Source: Salmonirosea aquatica
GTDB lineage: Bacteria > Bacteroidota > Bacteroidia > Cytophagales > Spirosomataceae
Direction of reading: 5' to 3'
Assembly (NCBI RefSeq): GCF_009296315.1
Contig: NZ_WHLY01000002.1
Location: 4,314,501 to 4,378,500 of the forward strand
DNA length: 64,000 nt
Shown: positions 15,221 to 24,341 of the stretch, one piece after another
Numbering within the stretch: the stretch's first letter is position 1
How the letters are laid out: each line of letters begins with the position of its first letter
The notes under the pieces: generated by a model
Seen by the model: the letters and a program-made list of their open reading frames with translations, nothing else
Database searches by the model: none
Told to the model about the DNA's origin: nothing
Program-made: the position numbers and the translations under genes

Positions 15221-17134
15221 TCAATCGGCCAGATTGTACCGGCGCAGGACGGCCCGGAAAATCAGGCTCGAACGGTAGGGCGCGAAGATCTCATTCACCT
15301 TGGTGTCACGGGAATAGTACCCGGCATCGGCGGCTTTTCGCAGGTAGAAGAGGGAACTGTCGGCCTCCTGTAGCCCGGCATATACCACCGACCGTTGGTA
15401 GTCGTCCCAGGGACGGGAAGTGGTCAAATTGTGCAGAAAGGTGATTGCTTTCCGGCGATTGCCCGCCCGGGCTTCGCTATACATCTGTAGGGAAATCAGG
15501 CCATTATCGTCGGGATTCAAAACGATGGCCCGCTTTACTTCGGCGATGGCCTGGTCAAAGTGGCCCTGTTGCATGTGAAAATGTGATATGACCATGTGGA
15601 AGGCAGATGAATTATCGAAAAGTACCCGTCCACTTTCGATATTTTGCTTTGCCAGCTCGGGCCGGTTGGCATACACGCAATTGAGGATGTGCCCGGCCAG
15701 AATAACCGGATACAGCGGGTCGAGCGTTACGGCGCGGGTACTGTATTCGACAGCTTCATCCACCCTGCCCACCGACCGTAGCAGCAGGCTGTACCAATAA
15801 TTGGACTGGGCATCGTTGGGGTTATGCTGGAGTGCGATCCTAAACGCATTTTCGGCGGCCTGCCACTGGTGGGTGGCGTGGTAAAGGCTGCCCAGTACCG
15901 CGTAGGCCGTACTGTTAGTCGGGGCGAGGCGGATGGCGGTCAGTGCGATTTGCTCCGTCAGCCGAAAGTTCTCCTGGGTTTCGGCTTCTCCCGATGTTGG
16001 CAGCAGATGCGTGGCGGCGGCTTTGTAAGCGTAGGCTTCGGCAAAGACGGAATCGAGCGAAATGGCACGGTCGAAGCGTTTGATACCAGCCAGAAGATCG
16101 GTTTTCGTGCGCGTGTTCATTAATTGCCTCCCTTGCAAAAAGGCGTTATAAGCCTCTATGTTTTGTGTACGAGCCAGCGTTTTCCCAGCGTCGAGGGTCA
16201 GTTTCAGTTGCCGGGCTACGTCGGCCACGATCTGGTTGGTGAGTTGAAAAATATCCTTGTAGGCCGCGCTGTATTTCTTCGTCCAGGCTGCGGCGTCATT
16301 TTGGGTACCGATGATATCGATTTTAATCTGAACCTGATCTCCGGTTTTCAGGAAATCTCCTTTCAGCACGTGGGCAACCCGGAGTTCTTCGCCAATTTGC
16401 AGGACTCCCTTTTGCGTACCCTGGTATTTGTCCGACGACGACCGCGCGATAACGTTCAAATTATCCAGGTGCGCGACCGAGGTGTAAATATCATCCATGA
16501 TACTCACGCAGGCCGGGTTTCCATCGGCATTCCCGAGGTTGACAAAGGGCAGCACGGCCAGCGAACTGACAGATGTACTAACGGATTGATCAGACCGGAG
16601 CTTTAACCAGAAGTAGGCGCAGGTACCTATAGCTAACAGCAAGGTAGCGGCTATACTTGCGTATATCCAGGTGACTTTGCGAAAACCTAAGAACAGTACT
16701 GTCGGCTTTGCAGCTCCGGCTTCCGGTTCTGACGGCATATCGGGAAGAGGTACCCCCTTAGGAGCAGGCTCTGGTGCAAGGGCAGTATATTGGGCGAACT
16801 GTTTGCGGAATTGGGTAGGGCTGATCCGGAATTCTTCCGTAAAGTAGGTACTGAAATTCTGGGGATTATTGATACCGACCGCATCACAGATTTCGGAAAT
16901 GCGCAGATTGGTTCCGGTGAGCAGTTCCTTGGCCCGCAGCAGCCGACGCTTCCTGATATAGTGCGAGGTGGAGTGTGTGGTGAGTTCCTTGACGGTACGG
17001 TGCAGATGCGACCGGCTCACGCCAAGCGTCTGGCAGATCGCGTCGATCGTATAAGCAGGATTGTCGAGATTGTCGTCAATCAGGCGGTTCAGTCTTTCAA
17101 TTAGTGTGTTCTCAGTGGTAATCATACCCGGCAA
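15221..17134 (-). CDS. Membrane-anchored AraC-HTH / FlgO / TPR regulator
   Basis: The 637-residue protein has an N-terminal AraC-type DNA-binding domain (about 25-112; second HTH RISEICDAVGINNPQNFSTYF then SPTQFRKQF). One transmembrane helix at about 154-177 (WIYASIAATLLLAIGTCAYF) is followed by a FlgO/TolB-like region (SLAVLPFVNLG at 191 to about 300) and TPR repeats to the end. The DNA-binding end would be cytoplasmic and the TPR end periplasmic, a ToxR/CadC-like one-component sensor layout with an AraC head. It sits between two triple-repeat promoters, so it is the prime candidate to bind them (inference). Confidence 0.85.
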   Translation of the reverse strand: MPGMITTENTLIERLNRLIDDNLDNPAYTIDAICQTLGVSRSHLHRTVKELTTHSTSHYIRKRRLLRAKELLTGTNLRISEICDAVGINNPQNFSTYFTEEFRISPTQFRKQFAQYTALAPEPAPKGVPLPDMPSEPEAGAAKPTVLFLGFRKVTWIYASIAATLLLAIGTCAYFWLKLRSDQSVSTSVSSLAVLPFVNLGNADGNPACVSIMDDIYTSVAHLDNLNVIARSSSDKYQGTQKGVLQIGEELRVAHVLKGDFLKTGDQVQIKIDIIGTQNDAAAWTKKYSAAYKDIFQLTNQIVADVARQLKLTLDAGKTLARTQNIEAYNAFLQGRQLMNTRTKTDLLAGIKRFDRAISLDSVFAEAYAYKAAATHLLPTSGEAETQENFRLTEQIALTAIRLAPTNSTAYAVLGSLYHATHQWQAAENAFRIALQHNPNDAQSNYWYSLLLRSVGRVDEAVEYSTRAVTLDPLYPVILAGHILNCVYANRPELAKQNIESGRVLFDNSSAFHMVISHFHMQQGHFDQAIAEVKRAIVLNPDDNGLISLQMYSEARAGNRRKAITFLHNLTTSRPWDDYQRSVVYAGLQEADSSLFYLRKAADAGYYSRDTKVNEIFAPYRSSLIFRAVLRRYNLAD

Positions 17135-17188
17135 CCTAATTCAGCCTTTAAAGATACTGCTTCCCTTTTGAAATGCATTGAAGGTACC

Positions 17189-17239
17189 TTGAAAAGCCGG
17201 GGCAGCACGCGCATTGCGCGTGCTGCCCCGGCTTTTCAA
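17189..17239. terminator. Strong hairpin, 25-bp perfect arms
   Basis: Arms of 25 bp (17189-17213 and 17215-17239) pair perfectly around a single T; the core is GCCGGGGCAGCACGCGC. On the minus strand it follows the 17302 gene and ends in GGCTTTTC. It probably terminates that gene before the regulator. The T run is short, so another role is possible. Confidence 0.6.
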
Positions 17240-17301
17240 AATTTAGGTGTGAACAAGAGGAGACGGCATATTACCGGAAGTCGGTTGTTGGCAGGGGGTA
17301 C

Positions 17302-17778
17302 CTATTGCATGGCGATTAAGGTACGGGCAGGTGTTTCGACCACTTTTGCGGTAGAGAGCGTGACGGTTTTGTGCTGGACTTCGTCTCCGTTGACCACCTC
17401 GATGGTGTAGCTGCCATCCTTACTCGTGGAGAAGTCGAAGTTGCAGCCGTACACTTTCGTTTGCCGGCCCACCACCTCCTGGTGCAGGACCTGTCCCTGC
17501 TGATTGAGCAGCCGCACGAGCACTTTTTCGCCCGCTTTTTTCTCCAGGGTCAGGCGCATGGTCATCGATTCCCGCACCCGGTAGAGGCCGATACCGAACG
17601 TTTTGCTTTCGGGGCTGGTGGCGGTAGTGGGAAGGGTGGGGGCTGCTGCGTAGGCATGTTTCACGGAGGCTACCGGTTCGGGGGTAGCTTTGGCGGAGAT
17701 TTCGGATTGGGCCAGCAGGGTAGCGGAAGTCAACAGGGCCAGCATCAGGGTCATGGCGGAAGTTTGGAGCGTTTTCAT
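17302..17778 (-). CDS. Small secreted beta-sandwich-like protein (paralogue 2)
   Basis: The start is the ATG at 17778, preferred to an ATG 26 codons upstream because it yields the signal peptide MKTLQTSAMTLMLALLTSA. The 158-residue product matches the 6735 protein over its length: MRLTLEKKAGEKVLVRLLNQ, then FDFSTSKDGSYTIEVVNGDE and a final ETPARTLIAMQ shared with the 59604 protein. Gene and upstream region (about 160 bp) were duplicated together. It lies between the two AraC-type regulators on the same strand and carries operator copy 3. Function is unknown. Confidence 0.8.
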   Translation of the reverse strand: MKTLQTSAMTLMLALLTSATLLAQSEISAKATPEPVASVKHAYAAAPTLPTTATSPESKTFGIGLYRVRESMTMRLTLEKKAGEKVLVRLLNQQGQVLHQEVVGRQTKVYGCNFDFSTSKDGSYTIEVVNGDEVQHKTVTLSTAKVVETPARTLIAMQ

Positions 17779-17851
17779 GATCTTGTTATTTAAAGTGTTT
17801 ATGATAGAATGAGTGTTTGAAAGTGTCCGCGTATTGATCAGCAGCGAACAA

Positions 17852-17940
17852 TACAAAGGTCGCGGGTTGCGGTTGACTGGACTTGGCTCATTCTATCAAA
17901 GGCGTGGTGCATTGTTGCAGGAAGTTGGTTTATTGTTGCA
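17852..17940 (-). promoter_or_regulatory. Triple direct-repeat operator and promoter, copy 3
   Basis: Boxes are 17883-17898 (TTGGCTCATTCTATCA), 17904-17919 (GTGGTGCATTGTTGCA) and 17925-17940 (TTGGTTTATTGTTGCA), starting 31, 52 and 73 bp beyond TACAAAG at 17852. The region is a recent duplicate of 7281-7369. The remainder of the 318-bp space up to 18096 shows no gene. Confidence 0.75.
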
Positions 17941-18096
17941 CGGAGCATTTTTCTGGCAAAAAGTCGCTCGAAACAACAATAAAAGGCGCAAAATGACACT
18001 TTGGGCAAGATGGAAAGGTACCCTTAAGGTAGGAGCCATCCCGAACAAGTTTCGATTCCGGGAACTGGCTTCGGAAGACTGGGATAACCGGAAAGG

Positions 18097-19842
18097 CTAC
18101 CCGAAAATCCGGGTGATGAGGACGCCGTACCGCGCATCTTGTATAAAAGAGGGTAGCCAGTCACGCACAATGTACCTGAAGAAAAGCATGGGCGGCTCGT
18201 GTTGTTCAATAGCCTCCTCGAAGTAAGTAAAGGCCGTGTCCAAGTCGCCCAGGCAGGCGTGGACGATACCCATATCGTAGCGGGCGACGGGCTGCGACTG
18301 GTTGAGAGCTACCATTTGATCGAGAATATCCCGGGCTTTGTCTGCTTCGCCTGCTCGTCCGTACAGCGCACCACAAGCGCTCAGGGTCATGCCATTTCGG
18401 TTGAGTTCGCAGGCTTTTTCCAGATGTTGACGCGCTACATCAAAGTTCTTCTGAGCAATCAGATTCATTCCTACCAGACTATGGCCTCCCCAGAAAGTAG
18501 GCTCGAGCGCGACCAGCCGCCGTCCCTGCGCTATGGCGGCGTCGGCCTTGCCCGCTGTCCAATAGATATAGCCTGCGTAAAAGTTATTGATCAGGGAAAA
18601 TGGCTCCAGCGAAAGAGCCACCTCGGCCTGCTTTTCGGCCTGCGCGTGATTTCCCCGGATGCTCAGCAGTAATGCGTATTGCCCGCGCAACTCGGCGGTA
18701 TTCCAGTTAAATTCCAGAGCTTTTTTGAATGATCTGGCGGCCTGGTCCAAATCCCACTCGTAGAGCATCTGCATGCGAGCCAGGGCCAGATGGCTTTCGG
18801 CTATTTCGGGATCAAGGCTCAGGGCCTGTTCGGTGGCCTGCCGCATCAGCGGCAGACTTTGCTCGGAGGGCAGGTGCCGATAAAACCACATGTTGAGGTA
18901 GCAGGAAGCGATGCCCGCGTAGGCAATGGCGTAGGCAGGTTCCAGCGCGATGGCCTCGCGGTAGTAGCTTATGGCCTTGTTGTACTCTTCGGCGCCGGCG
19001 AATTTATTGTGATAAAATTTCCCGTGCAGGTAGAGTTGGTAAGCGGCCGGGTTGTTGGTATAGCGTTTGAGCGTTGCTTGCTGGTCTTCGCCGAGGAGCT
19101 GGACTTTGATTTGCCGCAAAATCGCCAGAGCAATCTCATCCTGAATATCAAAGATATCTTTCAATTCCCGGTCATAAGTCTCCGACCAGAGGTGGTAGCC
19201 GTCCTCCACTTTGACGAGCTGCGCCGTGATGCGCAGCCGATCGCCCGCCCGGCGCACGCTGCCTTCCAGAATATGCGCGACGTTCAACTGCTCGCCGACC
19301 AGCCGTAAGTCCTGATTTCGGCCCTTGAATGTGAATGAAGAAGTACGGCCGGCCACATTCAGGTTGGGTACGTGGCTCAGGACGTTGATTATTTCTTCAG
19401 TAACCCCGTCGCTGAAATACTCCTGACCGGCATCGCCGCTCATGTTGACGAACGGCAGCACCGCAATGGACACCTCGGCTGTGTTTTCGACGGCAATTTT
19501 GTCAATCTCGGCCTGTTTACGATACTCGGTCGGACTGATCTGGAATGCGGCGGTAAAGTACTTGCTGAAATTCTGTGGACTCTCGATCCCGACGAGGTAG
19601 GCGATTTCCGAAATCCGAAGATCTGTCTCGGCCAGCAAATCTTTAGCTTTTTCCAGTTTCTTCTGCCGCACGTAGAGTGTGACCGAAAGCTGGGTCTTCT
19701 CCTTGACAACGCGGTGCAATTGCGCGCGGCTCAGTCCGATTATCTTGCTGAGCGCATCGGGCGATAATGCCAGGTTATCCAGGTTTTCTTCCAGCAGGGC
19801 GTTCAGTTTTTCAAAAGTACTGTGGTGTTCGATGGAGGGCAT
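18097..19842 (-). CDS. Soluble AraC-HTH / FlgO / TPR regulator
   Basis: This 581-residue paralogue of the 15221 protein has an AraC-type domain at about 15-110 (LRISEIAYLVGIESPQNFSKYF, ISPTEYRKQ), then directly a FlgO/TolB-like region (VSIAVLPFVNMSGDAGQEYFSDGVTEE, VAHILEGSVRRAGDRLRITAQL) and TPRs from about 265 to the end. Unlike the neighbour it has no membrane helix, so it should be cytosolic. FlgO-like TPR regions occur in adenylate-cyclase and CadC-like regulators; the ligand is unknown. Its own upstream region lacks the triple repeat. Confidence 0.85.
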   Translation of the reverse strand: MPSIEHHSTFEKLNALLEENLDNLALSPDALSKIIGLSRAQLHRVVKEKTQLSVTLYVRQKKLEKAKDLLAETDLRISEIAYLVGIESPQNFSKYFTAAFQISPTEYRKQAEIDKIAVENTAEVSIAVLPFVNMSGDAGQEYFSDGVTEEIINVLSHVPNLNVAGRTSSFTFKGRNQDLRLVGEQLNVAHILEGSVRRAGDRLRITAQLVKVEDGYHLWSETYDRELKDIFDIQDEIALAILRQIKVQLLGEDQQATLKRYTNNPAAYQLYLHGKFYHNKFAGAEEYNKAISYYREAIALEPAYAIAYAGIASCYLNMWFYRHLPSEQSLPLMRQATEQALSLDPEIAESHLALARMQMLYEWDLDQAARSFKKALEFNWNTAELRGQYALLLSIRGNHAQAEKQAEVALSLEPFSLINNFYAGYIYWTAGKADAAIAQGRRLVALEPTFWGGHSLVGMNLIAQKNFDVARQHLEKACELNRNGMTLSACGALYGRAGEADKARDILDQMVALNQSQPVARYDMGIVHACLGDLDTAFTYFEEAIEQHEPPMLFFRYIVRDWLPSFIQDARYGVLITRIFG

Positions 19843-20148
19843 TGTCCTTAGGAATCAAGAAAAAAGTATAGCGAAAGGTACGGGATCATTGCTCAAAAAA
19901 AAACGGGTCAGGGCCGCAGCTTGGCGAAAACTTTCCAAAAATATGTTTTTTGGAGGTTAGGTACTCCCAGCTAAAATCCGTGGCCTAGTCTTGGATCGAT
20001 AGGGGGTACCTTAGGCCATGTCAAGCGTAGCGTGCGTTTGAAATCAGATTTCCCTAACTTGCGCGATTTGTAAATTAGGCCCGCATAAATGGCCCGCTTG
20101 TTGCTTTGTGCAGAAGTACTGGCAGACTGATTCTTCTTACCAATTGCA
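19843..20148. other. Intergenic region between divergent genes
   Basis: This 306-bp space separates the minus-strand regulator from the plus-strand membrane protein. I see neither the triple repeat nor a convincing -33/-7 pair, apart from a weak CTAACTTG near 20053. One GGTACC site lies at about 20004. No gene is supported here. Confidence 0.4.
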
Positions 20149-22002
20149 ATGAATACAAACGAGTTTTTACGGAGCGATCCTTTGTTATTTGAATATTTTG
20201 GGGTCGTTCTGGTGTTACTTTTCTTCTTTGGAATAACCTTTTTTTTCAAAAGAATTCCCTGGCTCCGGACGGTCGCGGGCCTGGGGTTGATCGCGGCACC
20301 AGTGGCCTACTTTTACCTTATCCTGGATGCCCATACCGTCAATATTCCCTATACCGACGACTGGAATCTGCTGGAGACTGTTTATAAACTACAAAGGGAA
20401 TCCGACTTCGTGAAGGCGGCCAAAATCCTTTTCGAGCAGGTCAATCAACACCGCTTTGCGTTTGAGCGGCTCGTTATGCTAGCGATGGTTGCCCTGTCCG
20501 GAACCGTGAACATCAAGGGGTTGCTCCTGCTGGGCAACCTGTTTCTGCTGGCCATTGCCTATCTTTTCTTCCTGACGTGTAGGCAGGAGCGTGTCACCTG
20601 GCATTATTTCATACCGGTACCCTACGTACTTTTCAACCTGGCCTATTTCGAAAACGCCTTCTGGGGCATTGCGGCCATTCAGAACACCCCGCTGATTTTC
20701 TTTGCTTTCCTGTCGGCGTACGGCCTCGGACGGCGCGACACGGTTGGCCTGGCACTGGGGATTGGCGCGGCGCTGGTGGCTACTTTTGTCAGTGGCACAG
20801 GCATGGTTGCCTGGGTAGTGGGGGCCATAATCCTGGGGTTCCAACAACGCTATCGAACCCTAATTCCGTGGATTGGACTGGCCGTCGGTATCATTCTGTT
20901 CTATTTTCTGTTCGATTACTATTTTATCGAATCGGCAGAAGGTAAGGTATGGCAACACCCGATCTTTAACGGCCTGCTCTGGTTTGGGTTTTTGGGAAAT
21001 GCCCTATACCTGGATATCCCGCATCCGCTCTATCCGGCTTTTTACCCCGATATGGTCGCCTGTATTTTCCTGGGGATATTCCTGGGGCTGGTTTTTGTGG
21101 CCTGGGTGCTGCGGTATTACTTCAAGCCCCGGGTACAATGGAGCCACTGGTTTGTGTTGGGGGCCTTCCTGTTCGTATTGGGGACGGGGGCCATGTTTGT
21201 ACTTAGCCGACCCATGAGCCAGTTTTTCATGTACGGCGGTAACGTCTTTTCCCGGCGGTATATGCTTTTTGGCGTGGTGCTGCTGGCGACGGCTTACATT
21301 GGGCTGGTAGTGCTCACGAAACGAGTACAGTACCTGCAGCAGGGTGTGCTGGTGCTGGGGTTGCTGGGGTTTGTGGCGCTCAACTTTCAAAGCTACCATA
21401 CCTCCCTCATACAGTTGCGCAAGCAGTACGATGAACTTTCGCTCGATGCCTATTACTGGAAGCATTATACGACTTTCCTGACCGCCAGTACCGATTTTGG
21501 TGCCATTCCTTTCTGGAATCACCCTACGCGCATGAAAGAGCTGGTAGCGGCCGTGGAAACCAGTGGACTGAGCCAGTTTTATGCATCGGATTACCTGCCC
21601 GACCCAACCCACATCAAGGCCCTGATGAAGGATAATGCACCCAAGTATGATGGAAACGTCGAAGCCGAAGCTGACTTCCGCCAAGGCGATGACAACCTTC
21701 CCGCCGAATATCTCACCTTCTTCATTGACCCGCGGACCGAACCCGACCCAGGCTGCCTGCTTTTGGTTTCTGAAAAATATGTACTTCCGCTTCCTGCTCT
21801 GCCGCCTCCTAACTCCTGGACTGATTTTCTGAAAGAGCGTACCTACTACGGTTCCCGATTCTACTACGGAATGTATCGCTCCAAGCTACCCTCGGGTGTA
21901 TTTGGGGTGTGGGTGGTAACGCCCAACGACTCAGATCCTGGTCGCCTGACTTTCCTCGATACAGGTAAAAGGATGCGTCTGCGGCTACCTTCATTAAAGT
22001 AA
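20149..22002 (+). CDS. Polytopic membrane protein, possibly GT-C-like glycosyltransferase
   Basis: The 617-residue protein has about eleven hydrophobic segments in the first 430 residues and a soluble tail of about 190. The first large loop contains NIPYTDDWNLLETVYKL and then NQHRFAFERL. An acidic DD(W) motif in the first extracytoplasmic loop followed by a conserved (E/Q)HR-type motif is a feature of GT-C fold enzymes using polyprenyl-linked sugars. The tail has ASDYLPDPTHIKAL and no known motif. I do not recognise a named family. It may belong with the following glycosidase gene (72 bp downstream, same strand). Confidence 0.65.
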   Translation: MNTNEFLRSDPLLFEYFGVVLVLLFFFGITFFFKRIPWLRTVAGLGLIAAPVAYFYLILDAHTVNIPYTDDWNLLETVYKLQRESDFVKAAKILFEQVNQHRFAFERLVMLAMVALSGTVNIKGLLLLGNLFLLAIAYLFFLTCRQERVTWHYFIPVPYVLFNLAYFENAFWGIAAIQNTPLIFFAFLSAYGLGRRDTVGLALGIGAALVATFVSGTGMVAWVVGAIILGFQQRYRTLIPWIGLAVGIILFYFLFDYYFIESAEGKVWQHPIFNGLLWFGFLGNALYLDIPHPLYPAFYPDMVACIFLGIFLGLVFVAWVLRYYFKPRVQWSHWFVLGAFLFVLGTGAMFVLSRPMSQFFMYGGNVFSRRYMLFGVVLLATAYIGLVVLTKRVQYLQQGVLVLGLLGFVALNFQSYHTSLIQLRKQYDELSLDAYYWKHYTTFLTASTDFGAIPFWNHPTRMKELVAAVETSGLSQFYASDYLPDPTHIKALMKDNAPKYDGNVEAEADFRQGDDNLPAEYLTFFIDPRTEPDPGCLLLVSEKYVLPLPALPPPNSWTDFLKERTYYGSRFYYGMYRSKLPSGVFGVWVVTPNDSDPGRLTFLDTGKRMRLRLPSLK

Positions 22003-22073
22003 GTGGGGGTACCTGATAGCTTTTCAAATGAAATTCCTACCAGGTTGATTTTCAAAACCTAATATCTGTCTTC

Positions 22074-24275
22074 ATGTGTCGTGCTCTTATTTTCTTTAGC
22101 TTACTTTTAATACATACAGGTACCCTGGGCCAATCTTTTCTAACCCAAATCAAGACCCTACCTGAAAACAAGCCCGCCCAAGTCACCCAGGATTGGCTGT
22201 TGAGCAGTGACTCATTCAAAGCGGGAATTTATCAGGCCTCCGGCGGGAAAGACATCGTGCTTGCCAATGGCCTGATTCAGAGGCGGATTCGCCTCACTCC
22301 CAATGCCGCTACTATCGATTTCCGGAACCTGGCCACGGGTCAGCAGTACATCCGCTCGGTGCGGCCCGAAGCCCGGGTGGTGTTGGATGGCAGAACGTAT
22401 GCCGTAGGGGGCCTTTACGGCCAAACCGAACACGCCTATTTGCGGGAAGACTGGGTGGATGGTTTTGAAAAAAACGATGCCGATTTTCAGCTTGTTGATT
22501 TTTCGATTGGTCCGCTCACTCACCAATTCGACTGGCAACCTACCACCTGGACCATGAATCGGCAACTACCCACCGGAAAGGAACTCACGCTGCATTTTAC
22601 TTCGCCATTGTCCACCCTGCGGGGCATTACGGTGGCGGTGCATTACGCAATTTACGACGGGCTGCCGGCTCTGCGCAAATGGGTGACGGTGACCAATGGC
22701 AGTACCCATGCGTTGCAGGTGGATCAGATCGTGAGCGAAATACTGGCCATGCCCGAGGAGGAATCGGCGGTGGTGGGCTCGCCCGAGGAAATGAAAAAGC
22801 AGCAGAAAATTTACATCGAGAACGACTACGCCTTCAACAACGCCATGCGGTACGAGCTATCCGATCAGGCCACGCACTGGAAGGTTGATTCGAGCTATAC
22901 CTCGCAGGTCAATTACAACTACCAGACTCCCTGCCTGATGGAGATTTACCCCAAAGGTGGCATCGATGCCACGCTGACCCCTGGCGATAGGCTTGAATCG
23001 GTGCGTAGCTATGAACTGTTGCTGGATAGCTACGACCGCGAGCGCAACGGTCTGGCGCGTCGCCAGATGTACCGGACCGTTGCCCCCTGGACTACCCAGA
23101 ACCCAATCTTCATGCACTTGGTGAGTACCGATCCAGCTCAGGTACGCGGGGTGGTGGATCAATGCGCCGAAACGGGCTACGAACTGGTGATCCTGAGTTT
23201 TGGCAGCGGACTGAACATGGAAGATACCTCGGCGACCAACATTGCCAAATTCCGGGAACTGGCCGATTACGCCCACAAAAGAGGCATAAAGCTGGGAGGG
23301 TACTCGCTGTTCAGCAGTCGCCGCATCGACGACGAAAACGATGTGATCGACCCCGTCACGGGCTTGCCTGACAAAGGTGCGCAGTTTGGCCACGCCCCCT
23401 GCCTGGCCAGCCGCTGGGGGCTCGATTATTTACAAAAAATCAAAACCTTTATTGCCCAAACCGGCTTCGACCTGCTGGAACATGACGGACCCTACCCTGG
23501 TGATCTCTGCGCTTCGACCACTCACCCCGGTCACAAAGGCCTTGCAGACTCGCGCTGGGTGCAGATGGAATTGCAAAAGGAGTTGTACCGCTGGCTCAAC
23601 GCGCGCGGAGTATATATCAATGCGCCCGACTGGTACTTTCTGGATGGGAGTCATAAGACCGGGCTAGGGTACCGCGAAGTCAATTTCTCACTTTCCCGCG
23701 AACAGCAGAAAATTCTGAACCGGCAGAATATCTTCGACGGTACCTGGGAAAAGACACCCGCCATGGGCTGGGGATTTGTGCCGCTCACCAAGTACCAGGG
23801 CGGCGGCCCCGAAGCCGTACTCGAACCCCTGAGCGAACACCTCGCCGACTATAAACAACTGATGATGCAATACTACGGCGCCGGGGTGCAGGCCTGCTAC
23901 CGGGGGCCAAGGCTGTACGATATCGAAGCGACCAAACAAACGGTGCAGGAGGTAGTAGCCTGGTATAAAAAGTATCGCTCCATCCTCAATTCCGACATTA
24001 TCCACCTGCGCCGGCCCGATGGCCGTGACTGGGACGGGATTCTGCACGTCAACCCCGATTTGCCAGAAAAAGGCTTGGTGATGCTTTATAATCCACTCAA
24101 AGAGACGATTACGCGCACCATCCGCCTACCCCTGTACTACACTGGGCTTTCGGAAAAAGCGTCCATCCGCATTCAGGAAGGAAAAGTCCGTACCTACCCC
24201 CTCAACCGGGCCTACGAAGCGGAAATAGAAATCACCTTACCCGCCGAAGGCTACACCTGGCTGGTGATGGAATGA
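22074..24275 (+). CDS. Secreted GH36-like glycoside hydrolase (putative alpha-galactosidase)
   Basis: The 733-residue product has a Sec signal peptide (IFFSLLLIHTGTLGQS). The N-terminal half is a beta-sandwich (super-sandwich) domain. The TIM barrel starts near residue 340: LVILSFGSGLNMED, DYAHKRGIKLGGYSLFSS, then GFDLLEHDGPYPGD, where the Asp near the end of a beta strand is in the position of the clan GH-D nucleophile. A C-terminal beta domain ends at YTWLVME. Similar proteins are annotated as alpha-galactosidases; activity and substrate are not proven. Probably periplasmic. Confidence 0.7.
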   Translation: MCRALIFFSLLLIHTGTLGQSFLTQIKTLPENKPAQVTQDWLLSSDSFKAGIYQASGGKDIVLANGLIQRRIRLTPNAATIDFRNLATGQQYIRSVRPEARVVLDGRTYAVGGLYGQTEHAYLREDWVDGFEKNDADFQLVDFSIGPLTHQFDWQPTTWTMNRQLPTGKELTLHFTSPLSTLRGITVAVHYAIYDGLPALRKWVTVTNGSTHALQVDQIVSEILAMPEEESAVVGSPEEMKKQQKIYIENDYAFNNAMRYELSDQATHWKVDSSYTSQVNYNYQTPCLMEIYPKGGIDATLTPGDRLESVRSYELLLDSYDRERNGLARRQMYRTVAPWTTQNPIFMHLVSTDPAQVRGVVDQCAETGYELVILSFGSGLNMEDTSATNIAKFRELADYAHKRGIKLGGYSLFSSRRIDDENDVIDPVTGLPDKGAQFGHAPCLASRWGLDYLQKIKTFIAQTGFDLLEHDGPYPGDLCASTTHPGHKGLADSRWVQMELQKELYRWLNARGVYINAPDWYFLDGSHKTGLGYREVNFSLSREQQKILNRQNIFDGTWEKTPAMGWGFVPLTKYQGGGPEAVLEPLSEHLADYKQLMMQYYGAGVQACYRGPRLYDIEATKQTVQEVVAWYKKYRSILNSDIIHLRRPDGRDWDGILHVNPDLPEKGLVMLYNPLKETITRTIRLPLYYTGLSEKASIRIQEGKVRTYPLNRAYEAEIEITLPAEGYTWLVME

Positions 24276-24341
24276 GTCAGGCTTTATTTTGATTCCGAAG
24301 AAATTGCTACATTGGGAGAAGAAACAAACAGGACATGGCGT

